Positions 23,134-34,324 of a stretch of DNA of 64,000 bases are shown here, piece after piece. Numbering within the stretch: the stretch's first letter is position 1; every line of letters starts with the position of its first letter. The notes beneath the pieces are model-generated. The model made no database searches, was not told the DNA's origin, and saw only the letters and a program-made list of their open reading frames with translations. This stretch comes from Diadema setosum (lineage: Eukaryota > Echinodermata > Echinoidea > Diadematoida > Diadematidae). The stretch lies in assembly GCF_964275005.1 (NCBI RefSeq), contig NC_092705.1, positions 24,160,673-24,224,672 of the forward strand. The letters are read 5' to 3'. The translations under genes and the position numbers were made by a program.

Positions 23134-24866
23134 CTACCTCATGAAGATGTCAGTATTCCTGAAGCTAGACCTATCCCTGCACATCACAGGGTAAGAAGGA
23201 GACGAATGGGAGGAAATAAGAGAGAAAGTAGCATGAGAATCCCACAAGTATATGCAAAGGTGGGTTGTTGTATTTCACATAGTACAACTTTACTGCAAAA
23301 GGGCATATATTCCTTATAAGTGTGATAAAACTGATTCTCTCTGTTCTCTGCAAAATAACCGTATTGTTTCTTTCTTCAATCAATATCTTTCATTAACCCG
23401 TTGAGGATGAGTCCAGATTATACTCGGGCATGTGTCTATGGGAAATGCGTGTGGTAGCAATATCAACCTGTCCTCAACGGATTAAAGAAGCAATAGCGTG
23501 GGGATCCATGGAGTGGGAAGGCTGGCCTGGCTCGGATATATTTGGGAATCCCTGTCACAAACTGTGTACAGCTTTATCACTGATCTCTATGTAAGTACAA
23601 ACACTTGAATGGAGTCAACCATTACTGATGAGCCCACGCATCGATGCACATATTTGCTGACCGGTGCTATTCTTGGTTTTCGTATGTACCCCAGTGGGCA
23701 GCGAATGAATTGTACCACCCATGGATCCCATGCTACCAAGCCCTAACAGAACAAAACCAAGCAGCAATGTCAAATCCTTGACTCCTTATTCACAAACAGT
23801 GAGCAAAATTTTCACATGGCTTGAGCTACATGTACACTACTGAGGGAACAACTTACTTCAAACTATCTGTGTGTGTCTTGTACTCCATAATGGTATTTGG
23901 AGGTAGGTTCAGAACCCTTTGTAATGTGTCCCGGACTCTGATATTAATCGCGTTGTCACTGGCTGTCCTATTCCAGATTGATATGATGTCCTCCTGCGAG
24001 ATGAAAACAAGAGAAATATGAGGGGGAAAAAAATGACAGTAGATATGAAATAACCAGCACATGAAACTTATAAGCAGACTAGTATAATTTCAAGTTTAAG
24101 TGAAACTGCTTTTCACCTCCATAGCACGTTTCTAGAATCAAGTGTATAGTTTCATGTTTTAAGTTGCATTTTTCTGAGAATGAACCTGAAACCTACAAAA
24201 TTGGAGAGGATAAACATGACTATGTATGTTCCCAATTGTACAGGAAAATCATATACAAAAAGAAGCAAAGATGAAACATAGAAAAACACACACATTGCTC
24301 ATAAGTTTGGGTCATGATGGTTCTTTAACCCGTTGAAGACTAGTCCCAAATGTACTCGGGCAAGAGTGTATGGGAAATGTGTGTTGTAACAAAATCAGCA
24401 CGTCCTCATCAGGTTAATATCTGCTGTCTAAACTTCCTACATGATGTTCATGACATCACTGCAGCGGGGGGCCTGAATGACCACCTGACCACAATGACCA
24501 CTCACCGCAAAGCGGACAGACACCACGGCCCCACAAATCTCTTCTCCCACCATGAACTGTTCCCCAAGCATGGCCAGGATCAGGTTCTCCCACAGGCGGG
24601 AGGCCAGCCCCTTCCGTAGTCGCACAATCCACTTGCCCCCCTTCTTGTTGGCCTCATCCTAAGACACACAGACAGGAGAGATGACCGATACATAAACAGT
24701 ACAACATTACCTAACATGTGTTATAGCACTCAGAAATCTAAGCAGAACAGTCATTCCATTGATTTGTTAATGTCTGATTGATTAATGGATTGGTTGATCT
24801 ATCAATTGATAAATCAAGTGACTGATTGATTGGTTGATTGATTGATTGATTGACTGACTGACTGAC

Positions 24867-24917
<51 letters not shown>

Positions 24918-27900
24918 CTGATTGATTGATTGATTGATTGGTGGGTGGATGGATGGATGGATGGATGGATGGAAAGATGGACTGACTGATAATTTGCTTG
25001 ATTTTGTAATTGATTGATTCACTGTCATTCTTCAACATATGAAAAAAAAAATACAAAAACAAATCATATACAGAATGGCACGTAAACTTGTACAAAGAAT
25101 ATGGAAATGCATTACAAAATCAAATCTAAATTAAGCCATGGAAATTTTCAAAATTCACTGGGATATGTTTTTCAGCATGTCTCCTCCATTTCCAACAATT
25201 TCAATTTTGATCCAGTGTAATCAGAAAGGCCAGAGAAAGAGAAAGAGAATCAGAAGGGAATACTTGGTCCCACTTACTGCACAGAGGGGCATTGGGGATT
25301 AGCTCTCTCTTAAAAAAAGTCATTACATTTGGCACTGTGGCCAGGGGGTTTGAACCTGTAACCTTACAAGGGGGATTCCTCACAATCTGTGCTCTGAATT
25401 GAGACAATCTGTACCAATTCTGAATTGGTTCTCACCTCCCACATTGGTTTGATTCCATGCTTGAAGAGATGATAGTCACTGCTACTCGTCAGATCACACG
25501 GTCGGGCTATGTGACTGTATAATGTCCAGAACTGTTCAACCTGCATAGAAATAGTGCGTGAATAAGATGATTATATCAGCAGATCATCATATCAAGGTAC
25601 CCATTTCATGAAGAGATTTACATCCTCGGCAATTAATTGCAGCTGCCATGGCAACAATATTCTTGCAGGTGATTTGATGTTGCCTTCATTTTCCTATTGC
25701 AGGTATGTTTATAGCAAATTAAAAGTTTTGAAGCAACAGGGCTGACCAGAAAATACCAACACATCAAAAAAACGCAAACTCACACACAAACACACACACA
25801 CACAGCGAATGACATATGACCAAATCAGAAATCAGCATTATGCACTCATATGTTTATGCTATCACCAGTGCTCTTATATAAGCCTTATTAATATTTCTAA
25901 TAAATTTCATCCAAAGATGCATTACGATTAATGCCATAGGGTTACTATCGTGGTGTCCTGGCCGTGGAAGTTGCGAATGCTGGGAGACTATTACTAAAAT
26001 GCCTACATTCTTATCTAACCTGTAACCATTAGGTGTATACATAGACCATGGACACTTAGAGATGCTCCATAGCATGACAAAGATCTGTTTAGGAGCAAGA
26101 ACTTAGGAGGAGAGAGAACCTGCATGCTTCCTAAAAGCACTAATACTGGATCGAATAACAGATGCTAAATCTGAACATCATTTTAGCATTGAGAAGGTAC
26201 TCTTCTTATACAGCTGGCATACTCACCGATGCAAAAGCACCAATGATCTTAATGTTCTGCTCGTAGTTGGCTGAGGATGCCTTGTTCCCTGGTGTCCTCC
26301 GAGAGAACCACAGGCAGTAGGAGTATTGCAGCTGGTGCTCCCCTTGCTTACACTTCACTTTGGGCTGTAGGAGAGAGAAGCGACAAAATTACAGTGGTCG
26401 TAACTCTGCAAATCTCATAATTTCTTTCTTATTTCTTATCTGATTAAGGATACAAATTTCCATGCACAAATACAGAACATGAGCATGAGCCAATAAAATA
26501 CCAAAAGAGTTCACAAGAGTGTAGGGTTCTGCGGCGTGACACAATGATGTGATGTCATATATCCTACACTCAAACAAGACTCATCTTTCAATCAGGCAAA
26601 GTCTTGTTTTAGAAAATTTGTACAATACACATTGAATTCAGAAGAGGCCAGGAAAGAGAAGAATGGCGAGGCAGCTATCACAACATAAAGCTACTTTGTA
26701 CGTGAAAGAGCCTGCACTTTGATAATATCACAAGATACAAAATTTGTATTACTCATCAGGGGTGGATCCAGAAATTCCGTAAAGGGGAGGCACCTTTACA
26801 AAATTAAAGGGAGGCGCGTGTGCCCCTCCCCCATTTTTTTTTTCTTTTGTTTTAGCAAAAAATAAAGAGGATGCATGCGCCCCCCTCTGGATCCGCCACT
26901 GCTCATTCATTACGACTTAAATAAAATTGACTTGCGAATATCACAATCACTGTTACATGGTTCCACCTAGTCCTGAGTATACAATAAGGTCTAAGACAAT
27001 GATCTTGCCACCGAGTACCTTCCCTTTTTTTCTCTTCCATCCCCTCTCCCTCCCCAATTCAATCCCCACCTCACAATAAGCCTGAAATGTGGGTCATGCT
27101 ACACCTACCCAAACTATTTTCTGTGTATCGTCAGCTGGTTCCTTGTCTGCAATCTGTTCCGTCTCCTCACGGTCCTCTCCGCTGTCATCGTCCTTCAGCC
27201 TAGAAGAGAATGCAACAATTTAGATATCATCGTACAAATTAATTTATGGGTATTCATCAGATCGACATACAGTAGACTGATTGATTTATTGATTAATTAC
27301 TTCATTGCCCACGATGGAAATTCTTCATACACTGATTATTTCAAGTCAAAAATAAACATCAAACAATCAAACAATGCCAAAGACATATCACAGGGTACAA
27401 CTGAAACTGAAACATATTGGCGACAATACAATATCAGATCACATACACCAGGGCTGCACACACTAGTTCATTTTTTCAACTGGTCCGACCTGTCCCTGTC
27501 GGACCATAATGAGGTAGATCTAGATCTAAATCAGGGTTCTACGACTAGGTGGTCTAGACTAGTTTTTCCATTTTTTTATTATTTTTATTTTTTTTTTTAC
27601 TGCAATAAGGTCCTTTTCTGAAAAAGTTGCTGGTCCGACAGTGATTTTTACTGGTCTGGACCATCATACCAGTGCAATTGTGCAGCCTTGCATACACCAT
27701 AATAACATGATATACCTTCTGCAGGTTTATAATACCCATGCCCCGCGCCCCGGGCAGCGTGTTTTTTTTAGACGGCACAGATTGGGGAAACTAAAGATCT
27801 ATCGGGGACCCTATTCCTAAACTTAACCCTAATCCTAATCCTAACCCTAACCATCAAACCCTAACCCTAACCCCAACCCTAACCCTAACCCTAACCCTAA

Positions 27901-28237
27901 CCATAACCATAACCAAAAACCCTAACCCAACGTTTTTCCCATAGATTTAACACGCGCCATGCCCCAATCTGTGCCGTCTTAAAAAAAAACGCCCCCGGGC
28001 ATAAGGCCATGGATGGAAACGATGTTTCATTCCATTCCAACGAACGTGGTACTAACACTGGCCCAACATACATTTATATAAATGGGACTATTGCGAAAAT
28101 ATCCTGGTCGTTGCCATCTCTAGCTCAATGAGAAGTTTAGATAAGATGGAGAGTCCACGGAAGATCAAACTGCAGCCAAGAATGGCAGAGCAAATTACGA
28201 CAACAAATCACACTTACATGTCAAATTGATTATTCAT
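23134..28237 (-). CDS. EIF4E2: Eukaryotic initiation factor 4E type 2 (4EHP)
   Basis: Seven coding exons join in frame on the - strand: 28237-28218, 27199-27109, 26364-26227, 25540-25436, 24658-24506, 23993-23857 and 23176-23134, giving 228 aa. The protein is a 4E-homologous cap-binding protein that binds the mRNA cap without supporting eIF4G-driven initiation, and so represses translation (with GIGYF, as known for the family). Seen: start MNNQFDML like human MNNKFDAL; YCLWFSRRTPG (53-63) with tyrosine where eIF4E has Trp43; Tyr71 at the eIF4E Trp56 position; Trp117 in KPMWE at the Trp102 position; a KGGKWIVRLRKGLASRLWEN block (124-143); and AMLGEQFMVGEEICGAVVSV (148-167). Tyrosines at the two tryptophan sites mark class II eIF4E. 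The C-terminus, KDRSSFRNTDIFMR, comes from the last exon and resembles the SSFRN-type ending of some vertebrate isoforms. The start is fixed by similarity. Confidence 0.95.
23395..23486. mobile_element. Short TTAACCCGTTGAGGA element, copy 1
   Basis: About 92 bases, with inverted ends TTAACCCGTTGAGGA and TCCTCAACGGATTAA and an inner ACTCGGGCA string. Lies in the last EIF4E2 intron. Confidence 0.7.
24327..24418. mobile_element. Short TTAACCCGTTGAGGA element, copy 2
   Basis: Same layout and length as the unit at 23395-23486, with ends TTAACCCGTTGAAGA and TCCTCATCAGGTTAA, the shared TACTCGGGCA and GTATGGGAAATG. Lies in the intron before EIF4E2 exon 6. Confidence 0.7.
24776..24985. repeat. (TGAT)n / (TGGA)n microsatellite
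   Basis: Long runs of GATT interspersed with GACT, ending in GGAT repeats, inside an EIF4E2 intron. All long frames across it are artefacts of the four-base period. Confidence 0.95.
26758..26900. mobile_element. Small MITE with GGTGGATCCAGA ends
   Basis: GGGGTGGATCCAGA at the left is matched by TCTGGATCCGCCAC at the right. About 140 bases, in an EIF4E2 intron. Ends of the type CAGTGGCGGATCCAGA are common in hAT-like miniature elements; that assignment is from memory. Confidence 0.6.
27449..27690. mobile_element. hAT-like miniature element with 8-bp TSD
   Basis: Left end CAGGGCTGCACACTAG and right end TTGTGCAGCCTTG are inverted repeats. The 8-mer CATACACC flanks both sides (27442-27449 and 27691-27698), as expected of hAT transposition. 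Inner arms contain GGTCCGAC strings. It lies in EIF4E2 intron 1 and is the short relative of the 3.8-kb element at 41953-45718. Confidence 0.8.
27737..28007. mobile_element. Inverted-repeat element containing a telomeric array
   Basis: Arms of about 45 bases: CCATGCCCCGCGCCCCGGGC then AGACGGCACAGATTGGGG on the left, and CCCCAATCTGTGCCGTCTTA then CGCCCCCGGGCATAAGG on the right. Between them lies the CCCTAA array at 27821-27929. It sits in EIF4E2 intron 1, about 210 bases from the first coding exon. Confidence 0.75.
27821..27929. repeat. Interstitial telomeric repeat (CCCTAA)n
   Basis: About 18 degenerate copies of CCCTAA with variants CCTAAT, CCCCAA and CCATAA. The hexamer equals the metazoan telomere unit TTAGGG on the other strand. 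Confidence 0.9.
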
Positions 28238-28410
28238 GACCAAAAACGGCAGAGAATTGTCAGTTTTTAGAGAAGTTGAAGTCTCGATCGCGATCTGCAC
28301 CAAGTTAGGGTCAACAGCTCCCTCACAGTTCTCGATCTGCACAATCCGCCTTTCATCAGCGCAGCTAGCTTGCTAATTGCGCGGTGGTAGCTGCTGACTG
28401 ATTGAGCATT
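28238..28410 (-). promoter_or_regulatory. EIF4E2 5' UTR and probable promoter
   Basis: Directly upstream of the EIF4E2 start, with more CpG than its surroundings (GATCGCGATCGAG, CCGCGCAATT) and no TATA box in sight. The start site is not fixed. Confidence 0.45.
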
Positions 28411-28436
28411 AATTTATGAATAATTTTGCCAAATTC

Positions 28437-28860
28437 TTTTTTTTTTTTCCTCCATTGATAGTCATCAGTGTCCCCCTACTTCTTACTTCTTACTTTCTTC
28501 TTACTGTCGTTATCAGATTCTTTTCCTTCTTCTTTTCCCCCTATTTCTTGTTCTTGTTCTTCTTGTTAATACTTCTTCTCCTTCTTCTTAATTCTTCTTC
28601 TATTCTTCTCGATTCCTCTTCTCCCTTCTTTATCCTCCTCCTTCTTCATCTTCTTCTCCTTTGATCTTCTTCTCACCTCCTCTTCTTCCTCCTCCTTCAA
28701 TCTGTCTCCCCGAGTCTCCTTACTGCTCTTTGAATACGTTTTTTTTTTCTCTCTTGCTCTATTCCTTTCTCTCTCACTATCTCTCTCTATACAGTTTATA
28801 TAATACGCACATACACATACACACACACACACACTCACTCACATTCACACACACATAAAT
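28437..28860. repeat. CTT-rich pyrimidine tract and CA runs
   Basis: Long CT/CTT-rich stretch (about 28437-28760) then (CA)n at about 28810-28855. Low complexity on both strands. Confidence 0.9.
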
Positions 28861-29573
28861 ACACGTAGACATATATTATTAATATGAATTTATATATAGA
28901 CCTACGTATTATTTAGATACAGTGTATGATTTCCTATTTACTATTTATTTCTTTGCGATACTGTGACACGAGTCTGGTATGTATTTTGTTTGTGCCTTGT
29001 GTCTCCTGCCTATTCTTGGGGGCAGCCCAAGCATTTCAGGTAGGATTGTTTATTGACATAATAATGAATATTGAACATAAATTTATATATTGATGATATC
29101 TCTATTTATCATCTATATTATGTTTCAGGATATAATGGTCATACAATGTACGCACGAACTGAATTTAGATGAAATTAACATATGCATGATAATGCATCTG
29201 ATCAATCATTATTTTTTTTTTAAATAATATACATACCGGTATATATAATTCTTTCTCAATGTCGCACACCATCTGCATATTTTTTTTTTTTACGTTTACA
29301 TAGATGTACTAGATGCATGAGATAACATATCATGTGTATATTAGGATAATGTGTGTGTGCGTGTATGTGTGGACAATAGGCCTAAAATGTGGTATCTTTA
29401 GGAAATATATTTAGTCTGCTTAATAAGGACTAACTTCACGAGTGCCACTCTCGTATGTTTCTGTCATCATTTGTTTCTTATTAACCAGGGATTGTGACAG
29501 AGGGTCGAGCCACCCTGCCATGCCTGCATCAACGCATTGTAATTGAGTATGGATGCGATTCTGTAACCCTATA
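28861..29573. other. AT-rich intergenic, nothing recognised
   Basis: Very AT-rich, with short TATA runs and no recognised frame or RNA. Confidence 0.4.
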
Positions 29574-29756
29574 CAGCTCCCGTTACAACAAACACGGTTA
29601 TAAAGAAATTCCGGTTACAACGAATTAAAAATCCATGTTGCAAAATTGTCGGCTCTATGTATTTTTGTTGTTTATTTGTTCGGTCATAACGAAATTTGGA
29701 TATAACAAAAGAAATCTGCCTGTCCCGAAGACTTTGCTATATGGAGGAGTCCACTG
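29574..29756. mobile_element. pogo/Tc1-like MITE, copy 1
   Basis: Starts CAGCTCCCGTTACAAC and ends GGAGTCCACTG, flanked by TA on each side. Inner strings GGTTATAA and CATAACGAAATT are typical of TA-inserting miniature elements. It is a diverged relative of the copy at 31214-31405. Confidence 0.65.
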
Positions 29757-29913
29757 TATATTCTCTTGAAGAGGCAATGAATATCAAATCACACTAAATG
29801 TGTTATCTTATGACTTGCAACTGCAACAAACTTTCAGTCCCGTCATTTGCTCTTATATACTCAGTAGTCGTTTCAGCAGCTCAAAACACATCGATGAGAA
29901 AAGTTTTACTACA

Positions 29914-30102
29914 TCAAGGCCCCGTTGCTAGAAACTTTGCATTTAAATGCAACTTGCAACTGATTGTCACTGGCCAATCAAAATCATTGTTGCGTGCATG
30001 TCTTCTTAATAGGGCAGACCCTGAGCCAATCAGAATGGTTGTTTCAAAATACTGTAAGCAATGATTTGCAATTGATTGCAACTTTCTTGCAACGGGGCCT
30101 TG
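29914..30102. mobile_element. MITE with CAAGGCCCCGTTGC ends
   Basis: Left end CAAGGCCCCGTTGCTAGAAA and right end TTTCTTGCAACGGGGCCTTG are inverted repeats. The arms contain further TTGCAA/TTGCAT strings. About 190 bases. Confidence 0.8.
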
Positions 30103-30188
30103 AAAGTCGGACATGCATCCTCACAAATAATTCAGTATGAAACATAGCATGATAAATGTAAACTCTATCTTTGAATATTTCTTACACA

Positions 30189-30482
30189 ACTTAAATGCAT
30201 GTATATGAAGAGTTTGTTCGCAAAAACCGGTAAGTCCATATTTACCAAATGGAGATACATTATTTGCGATGAAAGGTCAAGAAAAATAGAGAATAATAAG
30301 AAAATTTTTGCTTCTTTTGACCATAACTTCAAAAATGTACCTTTATATGTCGTGACCAATATATCATTTTAAAGGTATTATTTTGTACTTTATGACAGAG
30401 ACCGTACTTCAAAATCTTCAAAAATGGACTTACCGGTTTTTGCGAACAAACTCTTCATATACACGTGTATATGCATTTAAGT
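30189..30482. mobile_element. Fold-back MITE, family B, copy 1
   Basis: Ends AACTTAAATGCAT outward, then ATGAAGAGTTTGTTCGCAAA and AAACCGGTAAGTCCAT, all repeated in reverse complement on the right. A relative in opposite orientation is at 57046-57302. Confidence 0.8.
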
Positions 30483-31213
30483 TTTTTGGTTTGCTTTGTT
30501 TTGATACCGTGATTGTCAACACTCCTGAAGATGCCGAAAATTTGATTCAAATAAACTCATAACTTATCGGCCAAAAAATGCATTACCAGTTTGTTTCTCT
30601 ATTTCTTCGTGGAGCCAATAGGTTAGTGAAATCTCACACACACACACACATACATATATATAATCACAGAGGATAAGTTGCTACTCAATATCACACAGCC
30701 ACATCTCTCGTGCCAGTTTTGTTGGCAATATTATTTTACCCATATCACACACACACACATACACACACACACAATGCAGCATAATGCCAATGCCATATGT
30801 TTGAATCATACATAGACTTTTATTACACAAATGACACATTATATACACAATCTTTTCCCCAACAAATGGACACTTAAATAGGTCTCTGCAACTCTCCAAA
30901 TGTCACAATATCAAAGTTGTTAATACTCCTTTTTATCTACAATACGCACGTGCTGACACAAAACACACAGCTTGTAACATGATATGCTAAACATATTATA
31001 TATTATATTTACATTTGTTAATACATAGGTATCAATGATAAAATTCACAGATGCATATCTTGATAGTTTGCTTAGGAATGCATCAGGACAAGCTATAGTA
31101 ATATGTGGAACTTACCAATAAATTATACTCTATTGTGTGTCTCTCTCTCTCCCTCTCTCCCTCTCTCTCTCTCTCTCTTAACACCAACAAGAAACACATT
31201 TTTAAAATCATTA
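30483..31213. other. Intergenic with CA and CT microsatellites
   Basis: (CA)n runs near 30637 and 30747 and a CT run at about 31141-31178; no gene recognised. Confidence 0.5.
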
Positions 31214-31405
31214 CAGTGCACTCCACTTATAATAAAGTCTTTGGGACTAACAGGTTTCTTTTGTTATATTGAAATTTCATTATAGCCGAACAGCATAGTC
31301 AGTAAAGATTATATACATGTAGATAATAATTTTGGGACCTTAAGTTTGATTTCATTGTAACAAAAATTTCGTTATAACCAGGTTCGTTAAAGTGGGAGTG
31401 CACTG
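31214..31405. mobile_element. pogo/Tc1-like MITE, copy 2
   Basis: 192 bases, CAGTGCACTCCACTTATAA at the left, GTGGGAGTGCACTG at the right, with TA on both flanks (31212-31213 and 31406-31407), the target-site signature of the Tc1/mariner/pogo group. Confidence 0.8.
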
Positions 31406-34324
31406 TATCAGAATTTCTCTCTCTGCAGTAACAGCTGGAGTCGTGTCACAGTGATAAATTACATCATCTCTATCTCCAGAATGTGAAGTCATTCCTAACT
31501 CTCACTTGCCCCTTCTACACAGAGTTTCTGTTCATTTAAACAGGATGGGGGCATGATGGAATGGCCTACTCATTCATTCATAAAAGTCTTTTGTCCAAGC
31601 TGTGATTTACAGCAATAACTGAATCTGATAAGATGCTGAAAAGCATCAGCACCTTCACTGTGCACTGCCTCTTTCAAATTTCTGTCTGAGCTACCAGTTG
31701 CACAACATCAATCCAACTCATTACATAATGCACATCATTACACCGATCTTGGAATCGGAGAATGACCTTGATCTTACACTGAACTTGGTTGCCAGGGAGA
31801 GATAGCCTCCTTGACTATCAAAAGACTGCATCTTACTTGCTACATTGTGAACATTTTGTCTACTGTCACCCTACTAGACAACAGAGATATGTAACTGAGT
31901 ACAAAACTATTCCTGAACATCACTATGAAAAATTTACATTGCACATGATATGAGAAGTTATCTACTTTTTTTTTTTCATTTGACTGTACATCTACAATAA
32001 TTGAGGTTATAAAAAAGTTTGGAATAGCCACTTATTCATAAAACATGGTAAAAACACCACTCTACAGCTCAGACACTAGACAATGTTACTTGAGAATACA
32101 CTAAATGAAAAAAAAAGGAAAAAAAAAACATTTAAATTGACAAATGATATTAACAATCCCCCAAATAGGCAACCCACATTTTGTGTACCTGAGCTGGAAC
32201 TCTTACGCATTATACACTGAACAATGTGAACAGTTAATTGAGGCAAAGTATCATTTCATTTGTTTTGTGCTATGCCAAATAAATTACTAAAATAACTGTA
32301 AATAACAAACAAGATTTCATGCATACTGCTAAACCTTTCTTCTCATTACTGTCATCTAACAGCCAGACTATGGCCTCTTGCATTATCTCATCAGTAAAAA
32401 CTGGACTTTCAGACGAGGACCTAACAGCAATAAATGTGGCCTTTCTAAAATCAGTAATTACAGCAAACATCTCCTTTACAAAGAGTTGGGTTAGACTTAA
32501 ATATCAATGACAATACTTTTCAAATGTGCATTGTGTCACAGAGAAATAACTACAAGCACTGAACATTACTCTTTAAACCCAAGCATTGTGAAAAAGAAAA
32601 GCCTGAAATGGTGTAAATTTAGAGAAGCACTGGCAATGATTATCAAGGCAAATAAAAAATGGCATACACAAATCAACCAAATATGCAAGTTTAAAATTGT
32701 CAATGAAGGAAGGTCCAACTTGCAAAATTTCTGACAACACATGAGCCTAACATTTGTTTGAGAGGCATCTGCATATTCTAAAGGTAGATGTTGGGGATCA
32801 AGACTTGCTTGAAATAAGTTTTTGACAGAATTATGATGTCATTCAGGACAATGTAAAGCATTTGAAGAACTCCACCATCACATCCACTTATTTTGATTGT
32901 AATTATTTCCTCTCCAATCTAGCATTCCCTTTTCTCTCCTTGGCTCGTATAATTACTTATGAAATACGAAAACAAATGTGCACAGCTACAAATGAGCTCT
33001 TCCCTCATTTATACCCGGAAGACAAATATACAACAAGGTTTTGAGCTCTTATTCACTAGCAAAACATAGCCATAAGTGCATGTAACCCAATTAAACTTCA
33101 CTGACTAACAGCCATAAGTGCATGTAACCCAATTAAACTTCACTGACTAACAAAAGAATCCTTGCAAATCTTCTTAAAAAAATAAATATCATAATAGAGG
33201 AGTCACTGGAAGATGACTTTGTTATGTTAAATACAAAAGACAACTTTAAAAAAAAAGCTATCGCTAGCACACAAACGACAGGAGAAAGTGTGTCCGGGGC
33301 AAGCTGAAGCACTGAGCTTGCACGACTTGTGCAGATTTTGAAACCACAAGAAAGACGGGGTGAGAATGCCAAACAGGAACTTTGCTAGCAAACACATTCA
33401 CCTCTCCTTCATGTGAACAAGTTTGTTTGCATATTACGGGATGTGGGAGAAAGGCCTGTGGCTACGTTGGCTGTCCTTTAGGTGAGGCACCCCAATCTGG
33501 TGTAGACAATATACTCTGCACTCTACTCTATTGTTCACATTACTTGTTCTCACACTCTCGAACAAATATGGAATTTAAGTTATTTTATAAATGACACTAG
33601 TAAATACTACTACTAAGATCAATAATATTAATAACCATACAATAATAATAGTAACAATAACAATCTCCATATTAAGTACCGGTATCATTCACAATAAGTA
33701 TTTATAACAATGATAATATCTGGAACAATTTGACTCCCCAAAACAATGCACCTGCTTCTACTTCAATCAATATCTCTGTCATAAATAATTACATCACTGT
33801 TCATGTACATTTTGATGAAAATCATGAATCTTCATTATTGACCACAGACTTACTTCTACCCTCCTCTTCAGAAAAAGGTGATATATGCAATCTATTTTGC
33901 ACCATTACGCCAATATCATCTGACTTACATAGTGGAATTTGTAGCCTGATAATGACATTTCAGTCGAACTTTGGTGACATCTGATCTCTGATTTACCCTC
34001 TGTCACTTCAGGCAACTGATTATTTATTCATTTCTGTCCTTCCTACCCGATGATATTACCATCAAACATTCCCACCTAAATTTGTGGCTGAAACTGACAT
34101 CCAGTACCAAAGTTCAGTAACCTGTGACTTGACTTTTAATTTTTCCACATTTTTAAACCATGCGAGTGCATATGATTGGTTTTGTTTGGTCAAAATGTCC
34201 ATGACCAATGCCACAAGAGAGAGAATAGATAGATTCCTTCAAGCCCTTATAAGATGAAACATTTTGGTACTTTCAGTGTGTGAGGCTGTAAAAAATTTCT
34301 TCCAGCAAATTTTCCAAAAAACAG
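31406..34324. other. Intergenic, nothing firmly recognised
   Basis: AT-rich sequence between EIF4E2 and timeless. A - strand frame at 32270-32470 looks protein-like in part (EIMQEAIVWLLDDSN) but has no exon boundaries or family match and is not called. Confidence 0.4.
33068..33151. repeat. Perfect tandem duplication of 42 bp
   Basis: AGCCATAAGTGCATGTAACC starts two identical, adjacent 42-base units (33068-33109 and 33110-33151), with no differences. Confidence 0.95.

Noticed and set aside
24738-25095. Asn-Gln-Ser-Ile repeat protein (- strand)
   Set aside because: Pure product of the GATT tetranucleotide microsatellite; open in several frames.
25330-25370. tRNA gene suggested by GGTTCAAACCC (- strand)
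   Set aside because: A B-box-like string alone; no A box at the right distance and no cloverleaf.
23134-28237. Reading EIF4E2 as canonical eIF4E
   Set aside because: Tyrosines replace the Trp43 and Trp56 positions and the MNN start with RRTPG is 4EHP-specific.
28416-28838. Leu/Phe-rich + strand and Glu/Lys-rich - strand frames
   Set aside because: Low-complexity CTT tract; no exon boundaries.
32270-32510. Protein-like frames on both strands near 32.4 kb
   Set aside because: No splice edges, no family match, and both strands are open; probably chance in AT-rich DNA.
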